Shown here one piece after another: positions 35,236 to 45,847 of a stretch of 64,000 bases of DNA. A program made the translations under genes and the position numbers. The first letter of the stretch is position 1; every line of letters begins with the position of its first letter. The stretch is from NCBI GenBank assembly GCA_011109175.1, contig RDEW01000013.1, positions 1,188,912 to 1,252,911 of the forward strand, read 5' to 3'. The notes beneath the pieces are model-generated. The model was given only the letters and a program-made list of their open reading frames with translations, was not told where the DNA came from and did no database searches. This DNA is from Dicyema japonicum (taxonomy: Eukaryota; Dicyemida; Rhombozoa; Dicyemidae).

Positions 35236-35470
35236 GATGATTATTCGATCAACCACGTGGTGCCGTGTGGCTACTTGATTAAAGATTTTTGTTTCTTTTG
35301 TTCCTTCAGTTTTAGTAGAGTCATGTGATTTACCAGTCATAGGTGTCGCCCAGTAAACTTCCAATATTTCAAATGGAGTACAATTGGACTCTTCTAAGTA
35401 TTCAAAATATCTCATTGATGAGTACCAATAGAACTCCTTTTTTTGTCCAGACAGAAAATTCAATTATAAA
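35236..35470 (+). repeat. Diverged M1 repeat
   Basis: 'gtggtgccgtgtggctactt', 'agagtcatgtgatttacc' and 'gtcgcccagtaaac' align with the head half of M1. The antisense open frame over it is a shadow. Confidence 0.55.
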
Positions 35471-35934
35471 TTGAGAAATCTTTCTTAGATTTTTTTAAAC
35501 TGATTGGTTATAAAATTTTAACAAAATCTGTGACAAAAAATCTTTAATAATTATAACGCTAAATATTAATGCTCCGAATATATTCCTAAAATAATATCCT
35601 TGCGCAGTGACGGTACCATAGTCAATGATAGTTTACTGAGGCGTGGTTAAAGATAAATGAAAACTGCAACCAATTACCGCATGTTTTTGCTTTGCTGGAC
35701 AATCCAATTTCTGTAAAATAAAAAAAAAACATACTTCATATTTCATTAACATATATTACGATTAAAGGAAATCATTGTATAGCAATCCCTAATTGTCCTT
35801 AGCCTAATCTTTGGTCAAATTGATTATCAAAAAGTTCGACGGGAGCATCAATCGACCATTATTATATTGGTGTAGACCGATGATATACGTCATAAAAGTT
35901 ACCGGCATGAATCTAATCTGTAAACTCAGAAAAT

Positions 35935-37110
35935 ATAGCAACAACGTGTCCATTCAAAATGGCCTCCAATAATTTTTTCAGGTTTTGGATAAGTTCATCA
36001 ATAAACATCACGAGATTTTAGCGAAACGACATCTTTAGGTAAAAAGTCATCTTTTTTAAATCTTATAAAAATTGATTTTACCAAGGTCCTCGACATCTTT
36101 AGGTAAAAAATCATCTTTTTTAAATCTTATAAAAATTGATTTTGCCAAGGTCCTCGACATCTTTAGGTAAAAAAGTCATCTTTTTTAAATCTTATAAAAA
36201 TTGATTTTACCAAGGTCCTCGACATCTTTAGGTAAAAAATCATCTTTTTTAAATCTTATAAAAATTGATTTTGCAAGGTCCTCGACATCTTTAGGTAAAA
36301 AAAGTCATCTTTTTTTAAATCTTATAAAAATTGATTTTAACGGGTCCTATGGGTAAGTGGAACATTTTACCAAGGACCATATCTCAATTGGAGGCTGGCA
36401 CAACGTTTTTAGAAGTACATTTGGACACTAAACAAGATTCCAAGAAATTTTGTTAAGAAATTGATAAAAGAAGAAAGCATAATGATAAACTTCTTAAGAT
36501 TACGAAATGGAGAAAAAATTCTTAGAAAAACTAAATATATCGCTTTATCTGAGAATACATTGAGATTTGTTTAAGAACAAATGTTACTTAACTTGGATCC
36601 GATAGAATATATATCAACTAAAATATATTCTATTACATTTATAATTATTTTCTATTTTTCCTTTTGAAAATAAATCTTTCATTTTAAATTTAAATAAAAA
36701 TATTTAAAAAAATAAATGTTACCTAAAATGTCGAGGACCTTTAAATGTTCCACTTACCCATAGGACCTTAAAATCAATTTTTATAAGATTTCAAAAAGAT
36801 GACTTTTTTACCTAAAGATGTCGAGGACCTTGGTAAATTGTTCCACTTACCCATAGGACCTGTTAAAATCAATTTTTATAAGATTTAAAAAAATGACTTT
36901 TTTACCTAAAGATGTCGAGGACCTTGGTAAATTGTTCCACTTACCATAGGACCTTTCTTTTTATAAGATTTAAAAAAGATGACTTTTTACCTAAAGATGT
37001 CGAGGACCTTGGTAAAATATCTCGTGATGTCTATTGATGAACGTATTCAAAACCTGAGAAATTTTATTGGAGGCCATGAATGGACCGTTTTGAATGGGAA
37101 CCAGCAACAA
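35935..37110. mobile_element. Foldback-type element with tandem repeats in its arms
   Basis: Two long inverted arms surround a ~370-bp centre. The outer parts pair 'tggcctccaataattttttc' (about 35960) with its inverse near 37060, then 'gttcatcaataaacatcacga' with its inverse near 37040. The inner arms are tandem repeats of about 64 bp ('gacatctttaggtaaaaa..accaaggtcctc'): five copies at 36028-36350 and inverted copies at about 36725-37020. This is the architecture of foldback (FB-like) elements. No open frame is seen, so it would be non-autonomous. Outer ends and target duplication are not resolved. Confidence 0.75.
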
Positions 37111-37450
37111 TCTTTTCAGACAAACTTTGATCGTTCGAAGCTTCAATAGAATCAATCATTAAGTTGCACAAAGCATTGCAGATGGTATTATAGATAGTGA
37201 CAATAATCTGGATAAATGTTTTCCCTTTCAAAATTACTCAAAAAATACATTAAATAATTAACCAACCTAGTATTCTAAACAAGAGGTCGAATTTTCTTGA
37301 ATTTTGTTAGATTTCCAATAACATTAAAAACTGGTAATAAAATACAATTATTTCCTTAAATTTTTCAAAAAAAATCTTGAATCAATCAATCCCGTAAAAT
37401 TCGACAAAGTAACACTTTTGAGGTTAATTATCTATCACAAAGAAGAAATC
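37110..37450. other. No feature recognised
   Basis: AT-rich spacer between the foldback element and an M1 repeat. Confidence 0.3.
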
Positions 37451-37775
37451 AATTAAGCCGCGCGGCGTCATGTGGTGCTGCGTGGTTAATTGGTTGAAGT
37501 TTTTTTGCTTGCTTGTCTGTTTCTCCTCTCTCTTCCTATTAGAGTGGCGTCATGTAATCCACCTGTCTATGTGACGCCCAGTGCCAGGCCGGCACGAAAA
37601 AGGATCATTTGCTCTTCCCCACTCAACTGGAGGGTTTCCACAACTGCATGTAATGGACGTCTTACCTTTTGTGCTGATTCCACATGGACTCTGTTTCTGT
37701 AGAAGTGGAAACTGGATACACTTAATTAGTTGTCTACTTTAACTTCTTTCTCGGTGTATCCGGGGTTATTAAATT
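37450..37775 (+). repeat. SINE-like repeat M1
   Basis: Near-complete copy, head 'gcgcggcgtcatgtggtg' to tail 'tgtatccggggttattaaat'. Highly similar to 1518-1855 and 47803-48118. Target duplication not clear. Confidence 0.75.
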
Positions 37776-37779
37776 AAAT

Positions 37780-38204
37780 CACAAAAATAAAACAAAGTTA
37801 TAAGAAGATACCACATAATTCTCCAAGAAAAATTACAAAATGAATCATATATCGATTCTGTTGGCTTTTTAGGCAATTTTTTTCCTTCGTAAGTTAATTG
37901 GATGCGTTGGAAGGCTTATTCGTATACTCGTTCCTGTTGCACGAAATGTCTACTTAGGTGAACCCCTTTGATGAAACTCCTTGTTTTTCGTCTCGGAAGC
38001 ATGGATGAGGTGATGGACCAATTAGTCATTGGTGACCAGCAGTTCTGAACAAATGAAGTGTAGGTATTGAAGTTCAAATTCCCCTGCACAAAACTGAAAG
38101 ATCTCAGAAGATCATCTGTCAAATTCTGCACGTGTATGCTAGTTAATACGACTCTAATAAAGAACTTTTTATTCTCAACGATCATTTAACTAATTATTTC
38201 TTAC
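37780..38204. other. Region just downstream of the CIBAR-like gene
   Basis: Contains an open minus frame (38185-37916, 89 aa, with CWSPMTNWSITSSM) directly downstream of the CIBAR stop codon. I tried to splice it to that gene and found no frame-preserving junction, so it is either 3' untranslated sequence or a separate small frame. Confidence 0.3.
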
Positions 38205-39234
38205 TTATCGCCCATACCTTTTCGGTACATCGTCTTCAGTCTCCTCTTCAGTCTCATAAGAATAGTCATCATCGTCCTCATTGTCAACATTAGAAGTATA
38301 TTTGACTTTGTTGGAATAGAAGAGGTCATGGTTTTGTCCGCCACTTCACTCCGTTTATCAAATGGGGAATTACGAGCGGATCCACTATTTCCATAAAGCG
38401 CATTTTCAAAAATCTAAATTTGAGAACGAAAAAACTCTGAAATCATGTTTTGGATCGACAATCTTTAAATTATTGTAGCAGTTCGACAAATAATCCAAAA
38501 TGCTAGTGCTGTGAGCCAATTCTATCATTATAAAGTTTTTTCAAAATTTCCTAAAATAGTAAATTCTAAGGCCAACCTGCAAGTCGCCAATTTTCTTTTT
38601 CCTCAAAGTCCAGCAATGTTCGATGAATTTTCGCGGAGGAACTTGAAGATTTCATCTTTACTTCTCGCAGCTTTCGTTCGTACTAAAATAAAGTCGATCA
38701 ATACTTTGTCTGTGTCTCCGTATTGAATCGTATTTTCAGTCACCTGATCGGCGAGTTTTCGTTCTTTATTTTTGTTTTTCAAATCTTTGTTGATTTGCGA
38801 CTAAAATCTTTATAAAGCTTGATTACCTTCACTACACTCAAAATCCCCTTATATTTCTGTAACGGATCCACTACCTTTGACTGCATTCTCTCTGCCTATG
38901 GATTAGATCCTTCAATGAACCTGAGTTGTTCTGTAATCTTGAATTGAAGCTAAGTTTTCGGCGAATTTTTCATAGGCAGCTTTTTCGGAGGGATTGGAAG
39001 CTTCTCCGTTCGAATAGGCGATTAGCTCGCTTACAATTTCGTCACCTTAAAGATAATTTTTATTATTGCCTCGATTCCTTAATTTCGTTAGCTTTTCAGT
39101 GTAAACACTAAGAGAAGTACATAATCTCCCAAAATGATTTTCTATTGCAGTGATTCGTCTCTTGGCGAATTTATTTAATATTTCTCTGCGAACGTTTACA
39201 TCTAATTTAACCCTTCAATAGTATCTCTGTCCAT
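38205..39234 (-). CDS. CIBAR1-like: CIBAR/FAM92-like BAR-domain protein, nine exons
   Basis: Exons (minus): 39234-39212, 39185-39070, 39045-38921, 38895-38827, 38800-38705, 38682-38577, 38521-38436, 38413-38350, 38305-38205. They join in one frame to 786 nt, 261 aa plus stop (human CIBAR1 is 289). Introns are 26, 24 (GC-AG), 25, 26, 22, 55, 22 and 44 nt. Family-matching stretches are AIENHFGRLC, KLRNRGDEIVSEL, IQDYRTTQAERM, SKVVDPLQKYKGIL, TLLDFEEKE, FENALYG and an acidic tail EDDDDYSYETEEETEDD. In vertebrates the protein dimerises through its BAR domain, binds Chibby and acts at the ciliary base. Phases agree at every junction, which strongly supports the model. Weak point: the 55-nt intron leaves about 12 residues fewer than the human helix there. 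The symbol is by family resemblance. Confidence 0.88.
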
Positions 39235-39344
39235 CTCTAAGACCGTTACTTGGAAACAAAATTTATCATTTATTTTAATAATTTATTTATTTAAATATCA
39301 TTTATTTTAATTATCATTTATTTTATTTTCAGATCGCGTCATGT

Positions 39345-39605
39345 GTTGTTATGTCCTTATCTTTCCATATCTTGGACAAATATGAGGAAAATTGAGGAAA
39401 TGCAAAAGAGGGCTTACAGAGTAACCCCTTATGAGATTTGACTCCAGATCACGGGAAATTGGCCCTGAAAATTCAGGCAGCCGTCCTGTACGTTCATGCG
39501 TGGGCACGAAGGAAAAACGACGGGCAAAGATGAGGTCTTTGTTAAAATGCATCGGGATCACGTGATAATTAGTTTTGTTTTACCGTGGTCTTGGGTTAAA
39601 TAAAA
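39345..39605 (+). pseudogene. 3' end of a 'GIT' LINE
   Basis: Plus strand: degraded C-terminal sequence ending MRSLLKCIGIT plus stop (about 39530-39563), then 'cttgggttaaataaaaaa'. Same family as 16480-16690. Confidence 0.5.
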
Positions 39606-39609
39606 AAAT

Positions 39610-39835
39610 AAATGTGGCTAGTAGGTCATAAATTATTTTCCTTCTGATGGCGTCATTGGATCCACCTTACTGAGGAGACCCTAATGCCTGGTCGGCATCA
39701 AGAGGATCCAACAATTCTTCCCCGGGGACAACGTCGTTACCTGGTGACAAATTTTGAAATGCTGGAACGGTCAGGATCGAGGAGTTAGATAGTTTGGTTA
39801 CCTTTGGTATTTGAAAATAATTTAATTTTAGTACT
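39610..39835 (+). repeat. SINE-like repeat M2
   Basis: 'atgtggctagtaggtcata' to 'tggtatttgaaaataattt'. Matches 33917-34145. It abuts the LINE 3' tail directly upstream, so one element may have inserted at the other's end. Confidence 0.7.
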
Positions 39836-39899
39836 ATTCAGGTGGAAAACAATTAATCTTTTAATCTGCCACAAAATAAATAAGAAGCTATTAATTTTT

Positions 39900-40680
39900 A
39901 CTAGAATAGGAGATTTTTTCCCTGGAAAGATATTTAAAAAAGGATATTCTATGGAACCTTAGAGCAGCAAATTGGTCTTGTTTGAAGAGAACATGTAGGA
40001 CAAATATCAAAATACAATCTGGTATCATTCATGGTCAATATCATAGGTATATGTTTAGAGAAGTCAAGAGAAATTTTGAAGATGATATTCGTCTTATTTT
40101 AATGTGGAGTTCTTAGATTGTGACGCTGAGAATTGTCAAAAACAATTTTGCCTGGTGTTTGACGACAACAACAGACTGGCAAATGTTTATGAGAGCGGTC
40201 TGTACACGAATTAACTACCCGTTAAAATCGAAAATCGGTATTATCTGTTTAATTAACAACAGGTTGTAAAGGAATGATAGAATTAGACGATAATTTATTT
40301 TCTAATTCTGGACGAGTAATGGATTTTTGGAGGAATTTGAAGGGAAACTAAAGATTGTTTTCTCATTGAAATAACGGATCGAACGATAGAAACTCTGACA
40401 AAAGCGATAATCGGGAATGTGGCAGTTGGTACAACACTCATATCATACGGTTGGCGAGGTTATTTGACCAGCAGTTTCCAAGATATAGGTTTCGTACATA
40501 TGACGGTCAATCGTCGTTATAACTCTATTACTAGCTCCCTTACAGAACCTATAGAAAGGTTTAATCTCTCTAAAATTATTGCAGAATATGGGGTAACCGC
40601 ACGACACAACTTGAACGCTATTTTCCAGAATTCATGTTGAGACAGAGACATTAGAACACCGATTACGAAGCTATATTGCC
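39900..40680 (+). pseudogene. Merlin-type (IS1016/ISXO2-like) transposase relic
   Basis: Readable pieces in order: IELDDNLFSNSGRVM (about 40275-40320), KDCFLIEITDRTIETL (40345-40395) and VGTTLISYGWRGYL (40420-40465), then GFVHMTVNRRYN. They match the ISXO2/Merlin DDE pattern 'VEIDES.F ... FLV.V.DR...TL ... GTTI.SD.W.AY ... G..H.TVNHS'. The second catalytic Asp (SD.W) is Tyr here, and frames shift between pieces, so it is inactive. Terminal repeats not identified. Confidence 0.72.
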
Positions 40681-40689
40681 AGCAATAGG

Positions 40690-41370
40690 GAATTTTAGAC
40701 CTTAAACAGCCAATTACTGATAAATAAAAATTTTAAATTTTTATCATTTAAATTTAACTAAAAAAATTATCATTTTGTTCAGGAAAGTGACGGTCATATA
40801 CCAAAAATCGTATAGATTAATTTTAGGCTAAGCATAATTTAAATCATTTTGAGCGTATTTTCTCAAAATTAAAAACCAAATTATATTGTGCAACGAACTC
40901 TGAAATCGCTGAAATAATACGAAGGTGTGCTTGCTAATCAAAACATCTTTTTTCAGCAAATTCCCGAATACTCCCATAATCGTGTGTAGGGTTAGGGTTT
41001 AATCCATATTATCAAAAACACAAAAATCAATCAAAGTTGTTGAAATAATAAAGATGGAGATCTAACGCAACAAATTTATCTTCTTGATTACTGATTCTGA
41101 TTTATGACTAGTGGTATATGACAATTTAATTTTTAGTCGGAAATTCAATTAAATTGTTTTTTGAACTGCATTTTCTGCCTCCGTTAAAAAACCATCACAA
41201 ATTTCGAAGATTCTCACAAAAGTTCGAAATTTTAAAACCGAGATTAGATTATAAGTTTTGTTTTCCGTGTACACAAAGTCGACCTACGAGTATTACTATA
41301 AAGTCTTCGATTTCACCTTCTACGATATTCTAACAACCAAACTTTATATATTTTTAATCCTTAATATTTG
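40690..41370. other. No feature recognised
   Basis: AT-rich; contains 'gtgtagggttagggtttaat' near 40985, a lone telomere-like hexamer pair of no clear meaning. Confidence 0.3.
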
Positions 41371-41389
41371 GAGTCGTGGCTGCTCTGCT

Positions 41390-41670
41390 TTGCCTATTTT
41401 CGAAAATTCCCTCTAGGTTCCACGCATCTAAGATGCTTTGTCTTGACGAGTGATGCCGTCATCAGTGAATATTACACTGCAGAACTGGCTCGTCTATAAA
41501 AGACTCACATCGATAAAACGAAAGAAAAAAGTGAAAAGCATTCCTTGGTTCTCCCTCATCGATTAGTTATGATAATTATTCTTTACTTAAATAAAGTGTG
41601 TGTCCTGCCTGAGAAGAGCTATAGCTAATATCGCTCTGCGTGAAGTGCATTATAAAGTGAATTAAATTAA
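41390..41670 (+). repeat. Diverged tRNA-SINE relic
   Basis: Plus strand: 'gttccacgcatctaagatgc', 'gacgagtgatgccgtcatca', 'aaataaagtgtgtgtcctgc' and a tail '..ctctgcgtgaagtgcatta' follow the body and 3' end of the SINEs at 27120 and 57803. The tRNA head is lost or too diverged to see. Confidence 0.6.
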
Positions 41671-41859
41671 TGAAGGTGAAGCGACATTCTTTGATTCCGT
41701 AAATGACCAAAAACCAGCCGATCTCCTTGACGGGGATCTCGCATGGGAGGCGTGCTAAGGTTCCGTTTTTGGGTCGTGTCTCAGAGAGATGACTTGATGG
41801 ACTACGCACGGGAGGCGTATTAAGGTTCCGTTTTACAATTCTAGTATTTAATATACAAG

Positions 41860-42090
41860 ATAAACTTTGGCTTGACGAGTGACGCCGTCATCAGTGAACA
41901 CTTCACTGCGGGCCAGATCGTCTATATAGGACATACTCTCAAGAAAAAAAACAAAAAATGAAGAGCATTCTTTGATTCTCCCTCATCGATTAGCTATGAT
42001 AACTGTTCTTTGCTTAAAATGAAGTGTGTCTGCACTTGCATGACTATAAATATTGTGGCTCTCGTGAAAGTGTTAAAAAAGATAAACTCT
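41860..42090 (+). repeat. Second diverged tRNA-SINE relic
   Basis: 'gacgagtgacgccgtcatca' through 'gtggctctcgtgaaagtgtt', collinear with the preceding relic. The spacer between them repeats 'gggaggcgt.ttaaggttccg', so the pair may stem from a local duplication. Confidence 0.6.
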
Positions 42091-42599
42091 CTATTCAACT
42101 TATTTTGCATATTTCCAAGAAGAAACCAATATTCCAAAATGTTTGTATTTAACGGAGATCTTCATGAGCGCCGCTGACTATTTGAACGAATCTTGCTCGC
42201 CATCATGAACGAAAATAACCACGCATTCTAGGTTTCTACTGTATGATCCTCGGTTGTTTTTTCTTTTAAAATAAATTTAATTGCATTTGAACGTTAAAAG
42301 AAAATCTTATGAGAGTTACAGAATAAATCAATGCAGAAAAAATAATTCTGACGCAAGTAAGGTCTACAGACAAAAAAATCTACTGCTTCTAACTAAAAGC
42401 GTTATTTAAGATTTGTCAGAAAAATCGCTCCGTTTGCATTGCTGTCTAAATGATAGTAATAATGCTTTATTAGGTTTCGATACTTAACGGCTCAGATTTA
42501 ACCGTCTAAATCGGTTAGCGTTAACTTTCGGTCATACGTTCAACGGCTTTTGAGGATAAATCGATTTTACGCCTTTTTCTCAGCCTAAACTCATTTAGA

Positions 42600-42775
42600 A
42601 CCGGTCACATTAATTATTATTTATTATTATCCTTTTCTTCTTTTACGACCTTGTGTGGACTCATATGAGGAACACCAAGATGAGTTGAGGACATATTTGA
42701 AACGTGTCGGAATCACATAGTTATCTAGTTTAGGTTTTTACTTGTAGTCTTAAAATAAATTCATTCTTAAGCCCG
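42600..42775 (+). pseudogene. 3' end of a 'GIT' LINE
   Basis: Plus strand reads EEHQDELRTYLKRVGIT plus stop (about 42667-42720), then an AT-rich tail. Only this terminal piece is present. Confidence 0.5.
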
Positions 42776-42959
42776 TCATCAGATCCGGATGAGTGAAACT
42801 CCTTAATCGTCTACATGCATTCCAGATTCAGAGCATATTCAACATATTTTATCGATCTTCCATGTTTTTTTGTGTTTTTGAAAAAAAGAAAGCTACGATA
42901 GTGGTCGTATGATTTTTCTTTGACATAATAACTATAGTCCTTCCAATGTCATGCAAGTT

Positions 42960-43115
42960 TATCAAGAAGCAGCATAAAAGGTAGAAGAGTTCCATTCCTT
43001 ACAGTTGTGGGAGCTCCTCCAGTTAAGTGGGGAGAGCAAATGATCCTTTTTGCGAGCCATGACACCTAAGACAGGAGGATCAGATGACACTATTATATAA
43101 GAAAAGGGAAATGAA
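42960..43115 (-). repeat. Diverged M1 repeat fragment
   Basis: 'agttaagtggggagagcaaa' and 'aggaggatcagatgacacta' correspond to the central part of M1. Both ends are missing. Confidence 0.55.
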
Positions 43116-43119
43116 AATT

Positions 43120-44680
43120 ATTTACGTTAAATATCTATTTTCACACTTTATTTTTAAAGAAGCAACATTAAAAATATTATATTTAATATTAATTTTGACA
43201 TTTTTGAAAATTTCTAAGTATAGACCGTCAGTGCTTTATCGAATTACACAAAGTGGTGCTACAATCAATCCTATGTCGTCTTTGACTTAAAGTTTTACAT
43301 CATTGTGAGAATATAATTGTAATGATTCTCTGATATTTTAGTTTAACGTCTCTTAATTTCAGTATTTGGACTCATTATATCCGTACGGCAGCATTTTATA
43401 GCGCTGTTAGGGTATTGGCGATTTTTGATATTTCAGCTTGACAATGTCGTGGAAAGATATTTTGTGAGGAAAATTAAGAATTACAAGACAAATCCCACGC
43501 AACTTTTTTATGTCTTCTTCGTTTTAGCTTAAGGTGGTAATTTCTCTAGAGATTATAAATACAAATTTAGAACGCAGCAAACGAAGAGGCTTTAAATTTA
43601 TTCTCTTCACCTAACTTTACACTTTGGAAATTTAATAACTCCCGATTCCTGACGTCTTCTGAGTCTGTCACCCTTCCTATGAAAGGGTTTTCGCCATAAG
43701 TGTAAATTTTGTACAATTGAGAGATTTTTATCGCAGATTGTGTATCGATGGGCCATACCAAATTTTTCTGAAATTCGCGTATGCGTCAGCATAGTCGATA
43801 TTTCGTGGCATCTTCGACATTACTAAGACTTTTGACATCTATAAAAATTCTTAGCGGTAGAGAAGTTACTAAAAATTTTGGCTCTGATTTTAATTCCCCA
43901 CTCTTCACAAAGGGCGTTTCGCCGCATAATCAATCCACCTTGTCGTATTAAAATTGGAAGGAGTTTGAAAGCATCAAATTAATTCACTATTCAGAAAGTT
44001 CATGAAAAATTATCAGCCCAAGAATTTCATAGCCCCAATGCCAAGTGGAGAGATTAAACCAAAGGTTTTTCGAGATGGAGGTTAGAGGTATTTAATTTTT
44101 AGGATTAAGGGCAAAGAACAGAAATTAGCATAATATTAGAAGAGTTTGCCATTATGTGATCATCCCCATAGCTTTTTCTTCCAGAACCCTACGTGGTCTC
44201 TCTATATTCTTATATTACAGACAAATGCTCTTGTAGACAAAATGAATCCACGTTTTCCTAAAAAGTTCTCGAAGGTTGTTGAATCCGTCACCGATCAGAA
44301 AACCTCCGTAGAAATTTAGTGGTTGTGCGTTGAAAGTCTTTGACTTTCTTTAGATTCATTTTTACCTGTCGGTTGCTTCAATCTATTGGTCGTATAAATA
44401 TAGCATGAGTCTGAATAATTTCTTGTATTTTTCAAGGTCTTAAGTTCATTTTTTGTCGTGACTCTGCTGGCTACTCGAGCGAGAGGGAATAGCCATACGG
44501 TTTGATCTTCCTAACTTAATTAATCGGATAGGCCATTTTGTTTCGCTGTAATCGAGGCTTCTTAGCGAGGCCATACGAGAAAGATCAGTTACTTGCTGCT
44601 TATTGCTCCGGTCGTCTCAGCAGGAATCGTGCGGAAGGTATATCGGTCTAAGAGTCATCTGTATATCTTTTCTTTATCTC
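43120..44680. other. Mostly unassigned; one open minus frame
   Basis: The minus frame 43761-43567 (64 aa, contains YKIYTYGENPFIGRVTDSED) has coding-like composition. It may continue upstream on the minus strand (..RIFIDVKSLSNVEDATKY, one stop between). I do not recognise it. The remainder is AT-rich without clear features. Confidence 0.3.
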
Positions 44681-44689
44681 TTTCTGCTT

Positions 44690-44960
44690 TCTCTGTAGCG
44701 GAAAGTGACAGAGTCAATAGTGATGTGCTTTATCATCCCACGGTATGATGTTTGATTTGTTCCGCGTTTCTTAAAAGGTATATTTGTTTAAATAAAACGT
44801 AGATTTCATGAACTACTCCTTCAAATAAAAGAGTTTGTTAAAGACCACAAAAATCATGCTTTGTTGAACAGTAAAGAGTGGATTACCGATTTAGTTTTTT
44901 GGATCGATCTATCCTCTCAATTATCCTCGTTAACACACTCTTAACACACTTTCAATGATC
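44690..44960 (+). pseudogene. hAT transposase fragment (ZBED5/GTF2IRD2-like type)
   Basis: The plus strand reads FHELLLQIKEFVKDHKNHAL and KEWITDLVFWIDLSSQLSSL (about 44808-44935). These match the 'EL..EI..F......L.D..WL.DLAFLVDI..HLN.L' stretch of domesticated-type hAT proteins. The same stretch occurs on the minus strand at about 59995-59760 within a longer relic. Confidence 0.65.
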
Positions 44961-44984
44961 TTGGTGGAGGAGATGGAATCGACA

Positions 44985-45249
44985 CATTGCATCTCAAAAT
45001 AACCATTACCCTTCCTCGAACAGAAAGATTGTTGGGTAGGACCGCGTATTTTTTCCGTTTCATCTTCTCGGCCTTCTCAGCGGCAAAACAGGCTCCACTC
45101 TGTAGTAGGTTGCAAGAGGCAAACGTGTCGGTGCAGGCAACGTCCCAGACAAGAGGTTTCCTGCTTCAAAAAAGAAGATTTTCATCCCATCTGGTCGTTT
45201 CCCGTCCCGCCTAAAGAGAGTGTAGAATCCTTTTTGACATAGGAGTTAC
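44985..45249 (-). pseudogene. Restriction-like-endonuclease LINE relic, C-terminal part
   Basis: Minus strand from about 45210: GKRPDGMKIFFFEAGN, then after a one-base shift WDVACTDTFASCNLLQ and AAEKAEKMKRKKYAVL. This is the 'RPDG...WDVT.PDT.A' signature of the endonuclease-like C-terminus in R2/NeSL-type retrotransposons. The element continues on the far side of the MULE (47344-47480), which split it. The clade is from memory and not certain. Confidence 0.6.
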
Positions 45250-45847
45250 GGTTGTAGGAAAAAAAGTCAAGTGGAAAAAAGGTCAAGCGGAAAAAAAGTC
45301 AAGTCCGTAAGCGGAAAAAAGGTCAAGTTGTCTTTTTTAGTTTATATCGCATTTTTGTGATACTACTAGCATCTTTTAATTTTTAAAAATTTTTTCAATA
45401 CTTGACTTTTTTTTTCCATTTTTGAAAATTTTTCCCTTATAAATTTTCGAAATTTAGCGCAAAACGGAAAAAAAGTCAAGTCCGTTAACGAAATTACGGA
45501 CTTGACTTTTTTTCCGTTTATAAATTAAGATTTTTATTCATGATCGTTTCATTTTAAAGTAAGCGAGTTTAGAATAACAAATTATTTAAATAGTTAATTT
45601 TGGCTAATGTTAATGAATTAAAATGTCCCGCCACAACTAAAACTACACGTGGTGGAAATAAATTCTAAAAATAAAACAGATTTTTTCTACTTTTAAAATT
45701 TTTTAAAATGTTATAAACATATGATTTTTATTTAACGTGAATCAAGGGATTATTTAATGTGAATCAAAAGAATATTTAATATTCCATGCAATTGCTTTTA
45801 GGGCTTCTCCTACTGTTTTTTTCCGTCCTGGCGATCCAGACATATAT

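Noticed and set aside
36028-36350. CRISPR-like array (regular ~64-bp repeats)
   Set aside because: Repeats are contiguous without unique spacers and have inverted partners at 36.7-37.0 kb; this is a foldback element in a eukaryotic genome.
40980-41000. Telomere-like 'gggttagggttt'
   Set aside because: Only two hexamers; likely chance or a worn interstitial remnant.
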